DNA of 64,000 bases from Dermatophagoides farinae (taxonomy: Eukaryota; Arthropoda; Arachnida; Sarcoptiformes; Pyroglyphidae): contig NC_134682.1 in assembly GCF_024713945.1 (NCBI RefSeq), forward strand, positions 4,441,001-4,505,000, written 5' to 3'. Position numbers and translations under genes: made by a program. Below, in pieces: positions 48,401 through 60,882 of the stretch. A model generated the notes under the pieces. It did not search any database and was not told the origin of the DNA. It saw only the letters and a list, made by a program, of their open reading frames with translations. The first letter of the stretch is position 1. Each line of letters starts with the position of its first letter.

Positions 48401-51117
48401 AAATACACACACATACATTTCTTCTTCTTCGATTATAGAAAATTAAAAAAAAAACGAACGAATGAAGAGAGAAAAAAAATGGATAAAATTGGAGAGATAG
48501 GATGGATGGATGGTGGTGACTGATGTCCATATATCCAACAAGTAGCATCAATTATGTTTGATGGTGGTTGTACATTTAAAAAAAAAATATAATTGAAAAA
48601 AAACTAGATTTTCTTTCTGCTGTTGCTGCTGACTGTGCTTGGCTTCCATCATGATCAAATCATTTAGATCCAATTCAATTTCATTGACTGTGTATGTGTG
48701 TGTCTAGTTTTTACTTTCTAGTCTCTTCATCATCATCATCATCAACATTTTGTTGTATTTCAAATGCCAAACAAAAACAAAAAAATATAGTCGTAGTTTT
48801 TTTTACGATAATTTTTTTTTTCTCAGTTGGTGTTTGTCATCCAATCAATCTGATCACACACACACACGGCACACACACACACACACAAACACACACAGAC
48901 ATACATCACATCCAAACACACATATATACACACACACAAACAGAGCAGACATAAATCCATAAGTGTGAGCCCTTAGTATATCGATTTTATCGATATATTA
49001 TCGTCGTTATAATTTAAATGTACATATAATATAATAACCAATAAAGCCAAGCCAGAGACAAATCAATCGATCAATCAATCAAACAAACAACCAATCCAAC
49101 AAGTGTTTACGTGTGTATATGTGTATGTGTTTTGTGTTTGTGTATGTATATGTATATTAAATGGTTCCAACTTGATATAGATGATTATTTTTCATTAACC
49201 AGAAAAATAAGAAGAAAAATCAAATGATCTGTGTGGCTATTATTGATGCAATAACAATCGTTTGTGTTTATGTGTGTTTGTGTTACTTGAAGATTGAAAT
49301 TTTTGCTTTCGCTCTTGTTTGGAACATTTCTTTGTGTGTGTGTGTGTCTGTGTCTGAAAATCAATTTAAATCAATCCTGGTGACGTCGTATCTCTCTTTG
49401 CATTTTGAAGATCTCATTCTGTATTTTTTTTTGCCTGTTTGTTTCAATCAATCAGTCAAAAAGTAAAAAAAAAAAAAAAAAATTCCATATCACACACACG
49501 CAGACACACATTTTGCCATCACGATTTTTTTGTTTTGTTTCTGTTCAATTGAATCTAGTCGGTTGTTTTTTTTTGTTTGTGTGTGTGTGCGTTGTTTTGG
49601 TGAAAAAAAAAAGAAAAATTCAATTGAAGAAAAAATAAACAAAAACAATAAAAAAAAATCTGGTCAAATCTATGGTGTGGTGTGTCAAAAAAAAAAAAAA
49701 AAAAATTAATCCAAAAAAAAAAATCTAAAACGCTTTCATCATCATCGATTGATCGATTTCCGTTGTGATTTCCGGCTTTCCCTTTTTTTTGTCTTTGTGT
49801 GTGTGTAATTTCTAATTTGTAGATAAAATAATAATAATAACAATAAACAAACAGACGCGCACACACACACACACTCACACGTTTTGTGTTGTCCATCACC
49901 ATCATCATCATCATCATCGTTTGTTTTTTGTTTGGCTAATTTTTCTATCGATTAAAAGAAATGAAAATGAAATGTTGATGTTTAGCGTGTGCAGTAAAAT
50001 TTTAAAATTTTAAAAAATTTCCAACAAAAAAATCAATATCCAATCATCTGTATCTGGATTTCCTGTGTCTGTGTCTGTGTGTTTGTACGTGTTTTTTTTT
50101 CTTGCAATTTGGAAATAATTTTGAAAAAAAAATCTTTGAAAAATTCCCACCGGCCATTACATTAAGATATAAATTTTTCTGCCGAATAAATTTTTAAATC
50201 AAAAAAAAAAAAAAAAAAATCTCTTTGAATGAATCCAATTGACGATCATCGTCGTCGTCAATGTTTGTTTCTCAACATTATACCAATTGTCATTCACCAC
50301 CTTCGCCATCACCAATACCACCACCGCCGCCGCTACCACCATTATTATCATCATCGTCATCATCATTGTCCCATAACCAATTTTTAAATAAAAATCTACT
50401 GCCATCATCATCATCATCGTCATCATCAGGATCGACAATAATAAATTATAAACCAAAATCGACAATAATTCAACGACGACAACAACAAAATCATCAATCA
50501 TCATTGACCAATACTGCCACAACGACAACACCGATTAATAAAAAATTAAATCAACCACAACAACAATATTTAAAGCCAAAATCAGGTTTTGCATCAACAT
50601 TTTTACCCACAATAACAACAACAACAACGAATCCAATAGAAAAATTTTCATCAAATTTAAATTTATCACGTTCATCATCATCAACAACGATTCATTTCGT
50701 AAACAATAATGGAATCAAAAATAATCGAAATAATACAACAAAAGAAGATCATTTGTTCAATTTTGGAACAACAGGATCATCATCATCAATCATATCGTCG
50801 AATGGTGGTGGATCAAAACCTCAACAACAACAACAACATGGTGGAACAGGAGGAATGGGACTGCCCAAAGGATTTAAGATACCAAGAAATAACAGCAACA
50901 TTAAACAGGAAACGGAAACGGCGACATCATCATATCAACGATTATCATTTCAACAAAAACAAATGTCACCAAAAACAATTGACAACAATAATGAATTACG
51001 ACCAAAAATTATGCCCATATCATTTATACAGAATAATAGACAGAGCAAATTACAATTACAACAACGATCCAAATTATCAAAATTACAGCCATCATTATTG
51101 TTACGTGGACATTTTGA

Positions 51118-51149
<32 letters not shown>

Positions 51150-54100
51150 TTCAAAAAGATATTGTCAATAACCATGATGACCATAACAAGGCCAAATATC
51201 AGCATCATAATGAGGATTCAATTGATCATCATCATAATGCAATAATGATTACACCGACGACTACTACTACTAAATTACAACGTCAACAACAACGATATCC
51301 AACAACAACAAAATCAAATTTGAATTTATTACAAAAATCATCATCATCATCTCTATTACATCCACAACAACAACAACAACAACAACAACGACAATTGTCT
51401 TTAAAAATTTCAACGAATCAAAATCAAAATTTCCAATATCAACAACAGCAGCAACAGTATCCATATAATCAAATCAATGTACGATATATTTACAAACAAA
51501 AAAAACACAATGAAACCACCACTAAATATTACATAAACACCATCCTTGCACATCCTCTCATTCTCTTTTTATTTCACATACACATTTGTCCTTTATAATA
51601 ACAAGACAAAACGGAAATGATATGACATGGGTTTGATGTTTGTTTGTTTGTCTGAGTGTCTGTGTCTGTGTGTTATTGGCCAATTATTTGGACATGGATA
51701 GACATTGGATGAGAGGGGACCATAACTTGTAGCCTTTGTTGTTGTTGTTGTTGTCAAATGAAATTTTTTTTTTATCGATAATTATCACCAACGAAAAATA
51801 GATTTGTTTATGTGTGTGTGTGGGTGGTGGTAATGATGATGATTATCACTTTTTTTATGTTTGTTTGATTTGGTCCTTGTCTATGTGTGTGCAACAACAA
51901 CAACAACAACAACAAAAAAGAACAAAATTATTATTCAATCAATCAATTGATTATTTTTTATGTCAAATGTTTTGCAATAGATAAATTTTGTTTTGTACGT
52001 GCTGTGCAATATATACACAGACACACTCACACACACACACGTGATTTTGTCTGAGGTGAAATATGCAAATTAGGGTGGAATTTTTTTTTTCGTTTGTTTT
52101 GTTTTGAATAGTTAGAGAGTGAGTCAGTCTTTATGTGTGATTTTATGCTTGATTTATTTGATCACGTCTGGGTTATTTCTACAGGTGCCCATGTTTTTTT
52201 TAGGTCGATCCATTTACATGCACACTTACACACACACACACAGTGGGGCAGAGTAATGATTTTTTTTTTTGCTTTCACTTTTTATTTTCTTTTTTTTCTG
52301 AGTGAAATTTTCAATTTTTGTTTTTAAAAAATTAATTTTTTTTCCGTTTTTTTTTGTTGAAATATCCATAGGACCATCATATTGATTCTCATAGAAAAAA
52401 CAACAACAACAACAGTGCATTAAACGTTGGTGGTACAAATTCAATTAAAACGGGCAAATCATCACTAAGTCATCATTATCAGAATGATCATAATCAAAAA
52501 CAATCATCATCATCATTATTATTGGCTAAAGGAACAACTGGTGGTGGTGGTGGTAGTATGGCACAGCAACAAACATCACAATCATCTATAATTGGAAACA
52601 ATTATCGTAATAAAAATAATGGTCAATCGATGATTAATAAATCAACAAAATCATCAATCACCACAAACAATCAACCACGATCCACTTCGTCTTTATCTAG
52701 TAGTAAATCGAATAAATCCAATTCAATTTCAATAAAAAATAATCATGATCATGATGGTGGTGATAAACAGCAACGAATGTTGATGATGATGAAAATGAAC
52801 AAAACAAAAACATTGAATAACTATTGTGATAATAATGAAACTGATGATAATAATAATAATGATGGCAATGACGACGACGATGATGATGATGAGGATGATG
52901 ATGATGAAATTGATAATATTAATAATATAAAAGTGATGAAGAAAAAATGTAAAAAAGATTCGTCAATATTAATGATGGAAAATCATAATAAGAAAAAACG
53001 TAAAGATTCAAAAGAACGAAATAGCAACAGCAACAGCATTAGTAGTAGTAGTAGTGGAAGTGGTGGCAATATGGAAAAAATGAAAAAAAATGATAGAAAA
53101 ATGGTGATAAAAAATTCATCATCATCAACAATGAAATTGGCAAAAACATCGTCATCGTCATCATCTTTATTGAAAATGGATAAAAAACGTAAAAAACATA
53201 AATGTGATAATAGTGATGATGATAATGATTCAGATGGTGATGATCATCATCAAGTTGATGATTTAGATGTTCATAGAATGTCAACAAAAGATGAAAGTGA
53301 GATTGATGATAATGATGGCCGACGACATCATAATAATTGTCATCATAAATCAAAATCGAAAACGAAAAAAAGACGTCATGAAGAATCTGACAATGGTGGC
53401 AATAATAATAATCATCATTCTGGATCAATTACAAAAAATATTGCCAATGGCGGCACTAGTGATTCAATGATAATTAGAGATTGTTCACCATTTTCAAAAA
53501 CAGCAGCCATCACTGCTGCCGGGACAACACCAACAACAACAACAAAACAATTGTCAAATTTAAAATCTAAATCATCATCATCGTCATCAAAATATTTGAT
53601 TGATGGTGGTAATCAGCCATATTTTCCATCATTAATTCCAAATAATAATGGCCAACAGCAACAGCGAAAACATTCACCATATCCATCGATGAGTCCAATG
53701 AAACAAACGAAAATGATCTCATCATCATCGTTATTATTGAATCCGAATAATAATCAATCGAACAAATCATCAATGGATGATCCATCACCATCATCATCAT
53801 CATCACCACCACCACCATCATCGGCAACAACAACGACGACAACAACGATTGCGAATAATAATAATAATAATAAAAAAGAAAATATGAAAAAATCATCAAA
53901 AACATCAAAAATGGACATGATGAATCAAACATCGGGCACGGAAACAAGTCATTTAATGTCGACAAAAATAAAATATCGTGATGATAATAGTGTAACGACA
54001 ATCGAAATTAAATCGATAAATAAAGAAAAAACCTGGGATAAAATGAATGAAATTAAAAAACATAAAACAATGAAAGAATCATCGAAATCATCATCATTGT

Positions 54101-56643
54101 CGTCGTCGTCGTCGTCAACAACATCATCGTCGACTACAACAAAAACACAACAACAGCAACAGCAACCGAATACAAAGAATCAATCAAAGAATACAACAAC
54201 AGCAACAGGATCACCAATGTCAATGGCAACGGCATCGAATATGAAAGAATCGTCTAAATTGTCGCTATCCAATTCATCATTATCATCGATTGCATCGAAC
54301 ATTTCCAGTAAAAAAGAACAAAAACTACGAACAAAATCAAAATCATTTGATCATTCTAGAAAACAACAACAACAACAACAAAAACAACCACAACAATCTA
54401 CGAAAAAATCAGATGAAAAAAAATTATCATTATCAACGAAAAAAACTAAATCGTCGGAAAAAATTGATAGTATTGAATCACGTAAACGACGACATGATGA
54501 TGAAATAATGGACGAAAAAATGCCACCACCACCACCAACAACAGCAGCAGCAGCTACTACAATATTACAAAATCATCATCATTCCAATAAACATTCGGAA
54601 ACATTATTTTTGGAAAATTCAAAATCAAAATTTCCATCATCAGATCATCATCGTTTTCATCATCGTAATAATAGTCCAACGATTTCAGATAATTTAATGA
54701 TGATGAAATCCAATAATCATAGGAAAAATGGTAGCCGAAAAATGATAAATGAATATGATAATAATCTTATTCCACCATCATCATCATCTGCATCATCGAT
54801 TGCATCAATTGATTCGTCCATTAGTGATGATGATGATGATGATGATAGCGATGATGATAGTAACAATAATAATAATAATGGTGCCATTTCGGAATCATCA
54901 GAATCGAATGATTCATCCGATTCTGATCATCACCATCATCATAAACATCGTCAATCATCGGATGAAATTGATTCTGATGGTAATTCCTGTGATGATAATT
55001 TCATGTCCAATAAAAAAAATGGTAAATCAAATAAAAAACATCGTGAAGAAATTAAGACGACAAAAACAAAAACGAAAGAACACCATCATCATCATCGTCG
55101 TCATCATGAATCAAAAGCATCGATGAAAATGGCCAATGAAATGAAATTATCATCATCAAAATCAAAATTTGATGATGATGATAATAATGGTGGAAAGTAT
55201 TATGATACGGCAAAAATTCAATCACAATTTCGTGGTTCCGAGAAATATTCCAATAAAATTCATGAAAATGATTCATCATCGACTAAAATGAAAAAGACAA
55301 AGATCAAATCATCGTCATCATCATCGAAGATGAAAAAATCGAATAAAAATAAACACAATTCTTCATCAGATGATTCAGATGATGATGTGAAAGTGAAAAT
55401 GGATTTGAATGATGATGATGATGAACGAAAGCAACGGCAACATAATCATCATCATCGTAATCAAAAACATGGACAACGACGCCATAGTGTTGATGATAGT
55501 GCCAATGATGATTCTAGTGATGATGATGAATCTTGCCAAAGTGAATATAATCGGAAAAAATCTTCGAAAAAATCATCATCATCATCAATGTCGAAAAAGT
55601 CGAAAAAAGATTCTGATATGAAGAAAAAAGGCAAAACATCATTATCATCGTCGACAGCAGTAAAGAATTTTAAAAATTCAAAAACATCATCATCCACCAA
55701 AGACATGAAGAATAAAAATTTAATTAAGAATGGTAAAAACAACAAGTATTCCACAACAACAACAAAAAGTGTTGGTCTTTCTGATTCGGATGAATCCGAC
55801 GATGACGATGATGATGATGATGAGAAAGATGTTCAATCCAAAATGATTAAAACAAAATTGTCATCGAAAAAACAACAAGCCGTATCATCATCAGATAATG
55901 ATTCATCGTCTGAATCTGATGATTCTTCTGATTCTTCTTCATCCGATGATGATAATGATGAACAACAGCTACAATCTTCCGATGATGATGACCATCATCA
56001 TCAAAATAAAGGTCGACATTATCATCAACATAATGACAATGAAATGATAATGGATCGATCATCACCAAATTTGGATTTGAAATTTACAAAAAGGAATCAT
56101 CAACATTATCATGGTAGTCCGATGGTTATTGTTTCACCTGCAAGTAATAATTCATCATCATCGTCAACATCACAGCAGAATACAGTAAGATCAAAATTTA
56201 ATCACCATCAATATCATCAGCAATCGTCAACTATGATGATGACGACTGTTGAATCTTCAAATTCACCAATTAATCATCATAATCATCACCAACAGCAACG
56301 TGTTACAACGATGAATACAATGACCTGTTATGATCGTGCTGCTGTATCATTATCACCAGCAAACATACCACCGCCACCACAACCGCAATCGCAAACATCA
56401 TCATCAACATCGACAATGATGATCACAAATTTTTCAATGGCCGAATTACAAGAAATTCAATTGAAAATCAGTTCCATACAGGAAACATTTGTATTACAAC
56501 GTATTGTTGATCTAATCGAAGAACGTAATAATCGTTCATCATGTTTTACAATCATTGGTAATTGTCTACAATTTGATCTAATGCGTTTAGATAGTGGTAC
56601 ATTGGCTGAAATTCGTCGACTAATTTCCAATTACAATATTTAA
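37768..56643 (+). CDS. ear: AF9/ENL-family YEATS protein (MLLT1/MLLT3, fly Ear)
   Basis: Exons 37768-37782, 38879-38961, 39246-39343, 39457-39677, 44219-44384, 45076-45548 and 52372-56643 join in frame to 1775 residues. Exon 1 is only MPHTS, with a perfect GTAAGT donor. Residues 8-140 are a YEATS domain (THDWTVFVRG, EKVIFHLHDSFPKPKR, EPPYEIKESGYASFELPIEVYF), the reader of acetyl- and crotonyl-lysine. A very long middle follows of Ser, Asn, His, Gln, Asp and Lys runs with mixed-charge nuclear character. Residues 1709-1775 are the ANC1-homology domain (ELQEIQLKISSIQETFVLQRIVDLIEE), which in AF9 folds on binding AF4, DOT1L or CBX8. The protein thus should link acylated chromatin to the super elongation complex. 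It is about three times the human length. The AF9 cage Phe28 is His29 here. Confidence 0.92.
39402..39450 (+). repeat. (TC)24 microsatellite forming the polypyrimidine tract of YEATS exon 4
   Basis: A 49-base TC array ends 6 bases before the TCTAG acceptor of exon 4, so it serves as the pyrimidine tract of that splice site. A second TC array at about 46296-46323 lies deep in a later intron. Confidence 0.85.
40458..40536. promoter_or_regulatory. Pair of AGATGGC motifs in inverted orientation
   Basis: CGCCATCTA at 40459-40467 and ACAAGATGGCG at 40521-40531 lie about 60 bp apart and point in opposite directions. The first fits only the TAGATGGC part of the CTCF core, the second AAGATGGCG, which also resembles a YY1/Pho site. 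Confidence 0.25.
41749..41903. mobile_element. piggyBac-type MITE, 147 bp, TTAA target site
   Basis: Element 41753-41899 is flanked on both sides by TTAA. Its ends are inverted: left CCCATTGACTACC, right (reverse strand) CCCATCGACTACC, one mismatch in 13. TTAA duplication with terminal CCC...GGG is the piggyBac superfamily signature. The interior is mixed sequence with no open frame, so it is non-autonomous and would have needed a transposase from elsewhere. It sits in an AF9/ENL intron. Confidence 0.8.
42075..42391 (+). other. Coding-looking segment inside an AF9/ENL intron
   Basis: From ATG 42075 about 105 codons of mixed sequence (MNDDEYMTMIDDYQQSS, NPCWRIRVPNVNRFLNN) then Asn/Asp-rich, ending at AG|GTCAGTG, a fair donor. 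There is no AG acceptor between the in-frame stop near 42000 and the ATG, so it would be a first exon. The donor phase (2) does not fit the frame of the next AF9 exon. It could be an alternative 5' exon giving a short product, a nested gene or an exon remnant. Confidence 0.35.
43936..43972. repeat. Perfect 17-bp hairpin with 3-nt loop
   Basis: Left arm AAATTTCCAGTTTTTTC at 43936-43952, loop AAT, right arm the exact reverse complement at 43956-43972. Part of the right arm and what follows recurs at 58971-58997. Confidence 0.85.
45549..52371 (+). other. Large intron of AF9/ENL with a candidate alternative exon
   Basis: 6.8-kb intron (donor AAT|GTAAGT, acceptor TCCATAG|GAC, phase 0). Apart from the long coding-looking segment at 50261-51478 it holds (CA)n near 48855-48950, (GTC)n at 47992-48012, TC and GA runs, and A/T runs. 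Confidence 0.6.
50261..51478 (+). other. Candidate alternative exon of AF9/ENL
   Basis: About 406 in-frame codons with Ser/Pro/Asn/Gln-rich sequence like the rest of AF9, plus less repetitive parts (GGMGLPKGFKIPRNNSN, RPKIMPISFIQNNRQSK). It ends AAT|GTACGA, a phase-0 donor that fits the last exon. An in-frame TGA at 50240 and no AG before the ATG mean it is either a first exon starting at ATG 50261 or an internal exon starting after the AG at 50428-50429. In the latter case it enters in phase 1, matching exon 5 but not exon 6. Confidence 0.5.
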
Positions 56644-57903
56644 CTCTTTAAATTAAAAAAAAAACAAAAACAAAAAAAAAATAACGGAAACTTTATAATT
56701 CTCTCTTGTTGTTGTTGTTGTTGCTGTGCCAATTCTTAAATATTCTTGATGTATTTTCTCATACACACACGTACATAATTTTTTTTCCAAATCTTTCTGG
56801 TCGTCGAGAATATTTTCATATATTTTTTTCGTTTTTAATAATTTTTTTTCTTTCTTTTCTCATGTTTGAAACAAAAATTCTCTGTGAAATTATTATGTAA
56901 TTATTAATTATGAATTTTTTTTTTTGTCAAATTGATCATCAAATCAATCATTTTATTTCAATTGTGCAAATGTGTGTGATGGTGGGTGTGTGTGTTGATT
57001 ATTTTTTATTATCTATGTTGTTTGGTGATGGGAAATACCTTTATGTTTGTTTGTTTTTTCACACACAACCACCCACCCAATTAGCCCCACCTATGTTTAT
57101 TTCCTCCATACACACACACACACCCATCATACACACGCACATTGGATTTTTCTCTGCATTTTTTTCTTCTTCTTCTGTCTATTTGTTTTTTTGTTGTTGT
57201 TGTTGTTGTTTTGTTTTATCAGCCATTGACAGAGCACAAATTAATTTTTTTCTTTGAAAAAAAAACAAAAACAAAAAAAATCTCTGAAATTTTTTTTTTC
57301 ATCATTTCTCTTTCTCTATGATCTATGAATTTGTGAATGTGTTTATCTCAATCTCTCTCTCTCTCTTTTTTTTTCCAAATTTAAATTTTTTTTTTTGTTT
57401 GTTTGTTATGTGTATATATAATGTCTGTGATTGTTGTGCGAATGTTAAAAGTGAATGTGTGCGATAATTTTATTCCATGAATTTTTTTTTTTCATAAAAA
57501 TCATCGTTTTCTGTATGATGATGATGATGATAATTTTTTGCCAAGCCATCGAACACACACACCGACACCGACACAAAGACATTCTAATCAATCGATTGAT
57601 TAGAATTTTTTTTTCATTTCCGAAGATTTTTCATTCTAACAAGTTTGATCATAAATTTTCATTTTTCGTTCGTTTGTTCGTTTTTTTTGTTTGTTTGTTT
57701 ATGTCATATTTCATCACAGCATTTTTTTTTCTTTCTTTTTTTTTATTTATTTTATCGATTGATTTTCAATCAGAATCAAACAACAACAACAACAACAACA
57801 ATTTGTATTTATATATATATAAAAAAACACATCAGCAAAAGTGGAAAAAAAAATCCAAATTTTTCTCTCCTTTAATCGCATTATTTTAATGATGATGAAT
57901 AAA
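56644..57903 (+). other. Probable 3' UTR of AF9/ENL
   Basis: AT-rich, no open gene. An AATAAA at 57898-57903 is the first clear polyA signal in good context, which would give a 3' UTR of about 1.26 kb; an earlier site cannot be excluded. Confidence 0.4.
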
Positions 57904-59052
57904 GACATTATCTTTTTTCAATTTGAAAAATTTTTGTTTTTTCTTTTTTACAAATTGTTTGTGGTTCTGATTCACATTAAAGATTTCATGGAAAATGTGA
58001 AAAACAAGAAGAAATGACACACACACACACAGACACACGTTTCAATGATAATTTTGAACGTGATTTTTTTTTTTGTTTCGTTTCATTAAATGTACAAAAT
58101 TAATCACCTTGGCTGTTTGTTCTGTGGTCGAATCAATTATCAATCAATCATCATCATCTTGTATTCATGTTTTTTTGTTGTTGTTGTTGCATTATTACTG
58201 CATGTTGTTTCAATTAAAATGTATTGATAAACGGAGGAAAAAAAATACCATCATATCAGCCATTTTGGATCATTTTCGAATCAATGAAATTATGTGAACA
58301 CGACGACGACGACGACGACAATTTCAATGTTATGATCAACAGCAACACACACACATCGATTGATGAATCGTTCATGTTTTTTTTGTGTGTGTGTGTGTGT
58401 GTGTCTGTGTTTGTCTCAATCTTTAATGGGGTTTTTTTTCTGTTTCACGAGAAAAAAAAATGCTACACTTTTTTTTTGCAAATGAAAAAAAAGAGAAAAT
58501 TATTGATAAAAAAAAACTTGATTTTTTTTTTTTTTGACAATGATGTGGACTGGCAAAAAAATTTTACGCCATTGAATGAAAGAGGCAAACATGATTTTTT
58601 TAAAAAAAAATTGTCGTTCAATTGATTGATGATTGATTGGTAATTTTCTTAACTATTAAATATATCCTAATCTATAACACTTGCCAATACCACCTCGATT
58701 GAAATCTCGAACACATACACATTTTGAATGGGAATTTTTTTTTTTTGCTGACCAAACAATCAATGTGTGGATGTTTGGTAATAATAATTGTTTTTTGAAT
58801 ATTCATTCATATTCATATGTATATTATATATATAGTTTTATTATTCGAAATTATTTTTTTTTTATATATCAAATTAATGAATGGCAAAATGTTGAAAAAA
58901 TTTGTTTATATGTGTGTTATGTGTTATTGTAATCAACATATTAATTTCAATGATATTGCGAAGAAACAAAAAAAAACTGGAATTTTTGGGAATTTTCATT
59001 AAACAAAAATCAAGATTAACATTGAAAATTGAACATTATTGATATATGGCCA
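57904..59052. other. Intergenic region between convergent AF9/ENL and zinc-finger genes
   Basis: No supported gene. It has (GAC)n near 58300, (GT)n near 58386-58412, and a copy of the intron 4 ACTGGAA/GGGAATTTT motif at 58971-58997. The 3' end of the zinc-finger transcript must lie here. Confidence 0.5.
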
Positions 59053-60514
59053 TTAATTTGTATGTTTGCGTAGATGTCGTATGAGAAGGAAAGATCGAGT
59101 GAATTTAGAATCACAGTATTGACATTGAAATGAGTTGATTATATCATCTGGATGATTTGCACGACGATGGCGTAATAAAGCACTAGAATTAGTGTAAGCC
59201 AATTCACATTTTTGACATTTGTATGGCCGTTCACCTGTATGCGAACGACGATGGTAAACAAGTGCATTTTTATGGTGAGTGGCATATTCACATCGATTAC
59301 ATTTGAAGGAAGGTTCCACTCCATCATGTATACGACGATGTATGATGAAAGAACTTTTATGAATAGTAACGTAGTGACATTGGTTACATTTGAATGGGAA
59401 ATCGCCATTATGGGTACGACGATGAAGGACGAGATAATCTTTCTGAGTAAAAAATGAATCACATATATCACATTTGAATAAATCACCTGTATGTATATTA
59501 AGATGTCGGTCAAGACTAAATTTTCGTGTGAATCGAGCACCACAAATTGTACAAATATATTTATTAGCCGCTTTATGTGTCTTCATATGAATATCAAGAT
59601 TATGTTGAGTATTGAATCGATATGAACATTTTGGGCAAGGAAATTTTTTATCTTCATCCATTATTTGCGTTGTGATTGAATTTTCATTCGATAAGGATGA
59701 TGATGATGAATTCTGTACATCTGAATGACTTTCGATTGAATGAACAGAATTATCGTTGTTAATTATGGAAAATGGAATTTCATCGATCAAGGAATATTGT
59801 CCCATTAAATCATCATCATCATCACTAATAGTGATTATAGAATCGTCAGAAATGGTAGATTTGATTTGATTAAGTGATACAGATTGATTAGCTGAATCAA
59901 ATGTTTTTATCGATGACGAAATCTCATTCAAACTGTTATAATTGGCATTATAATAATCGTGATCAATAGACACAACATTTGATTGAGTAGATGTTCCATG
60001 TTCAACCTGACTATTGAATGATTGTCGTCTTTGTTGGTGGATGAAATTCTTTGTCAAAGATTCAAATTGTCTCAAGAACTTATCAAATTTAGATTCGAAT
60101 TTATCAAAACGTTTTCCCATTTCAATCACTGATATGAATTTTTCATCACATTTATCATATTCGTTTGCTTTATCCATTTTGATCGACGATTCGAATTGTT
60201 TTGAGCAATTGACAAATTTTCTTTCAATACGTTTTTCCATTTCAATGAATTTTGTTAGTAAATATTGATAACCATCATTACTATGATCATGAGATTTGGA
60301 TGTCTAGATGAGTAAAAAAAAGTCAAAAAAAAAAAATCAAATCGAAATTGGAAAATTATGAATATTGTACCTGTTGAGCTACATTAGTATTTTCATTCGT
60401 ATTTGTATGGTTTGCTAATCCACCATTTTTCTGTTGTTGATTTTCATTAAGAATTTGATGACTTGATAATGATAATGATGTTGGTACAATAAGAAACGGA
60501 CGAAGAATCATCAT
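59053..60514 (-). CDS. C2H2 zinc-finger protein, seven fingers
   Basis: Two exons, 60514-60371 and 60303-59053 (donor CAG|GTACAA, acceptor CATCTAG|ACA, phase 0), 464 residues. The N-terminal 260 residues are disordered (Asn/Ser/Asp-rich) except for a charged, probably coiled segment near residue 110-145 (KRFDKFESKFDKFLRQFES). From about residue 270 to the end there are seven consecutive C2H2 fingers, beginning CPKCSYRFNTQHNLDIHMKTH and ending CQYCDSKFTR...RHLRKH. Linkers are mostly short and TGERPYKC-like only between fingers 5 and 6. A sequence-specific DNA-binding nuclear protein is expected; the target cannot be read from sequence. No ZAD, BTB or KRAB domain is seen, and no orthologue is named. 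Confidence 0.88.
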
Positions 60515-60882
60515 GATGAAATTGGTATTTCAACAATCGACAACAAAAAAAAGACGCAAAAAAGAATGAAATGAAATGTGAAATGACAACTATACACTAT
60601 GAGCAAAAGTTTCGAAATCATTTGAACCACCACCATGTGAACATTCATAAATGTTTTTAGGGTAAAATAGGCGCGCTCACACACACACAAAACGCCATCT
60701 TGTGTGGCGGTGAAGAAAAGTCTATTCATTTTTTTTTTGATGAATTGAAATATGATAAAAACAATGAAAACGATTTTTGTTCACAAAAAAAAATTGAACA
60801 TATAAATGAAAAGTACTTTTTATTTTATTGGTCAAATTTAAAAACCCTTTCTAATCAATAAGTAGCTAATTTCAATCAATTA
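60515..60882. other. Spacer between zinc-finger and MDP-1 genes
   Basis: 368 bp holding the zinc-finger promoter and the MDP-1 3' end, with the CTCF/YY1-like site at 60692-60709. Confidence 0.5.
60692..60709 (-). promoter_or_regulatory. CTCF/YY1-like site upstream of zinc-finger gene
   Basis: Reverse strand CGCCACACAAGATGGCGT. CACAAGATGGC differs from CASYAGRKGGC at one position; AAGATGGCG also fits the YY1/Pho core. It lies about 180 bp above the ATG, a usual YY1 position. Confidence 0.4.

Noticed and set aside
53039-54001. Minus-strand Tyr/His/Phe-rich frames under the last AF9 exon
   Set aside because: They are reverse readings of GAT, AAT and TCA codon runs and have no independent support.
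60685-60730. MNRLFFTAT-like start resembling the MDP-1 N-terminus upstream of the zinc-finger gene
   Set aside because: Only about eight residues are similar and the frame then runs into simple sequence. The match is better explained by the AAGATGGCG site and chance.
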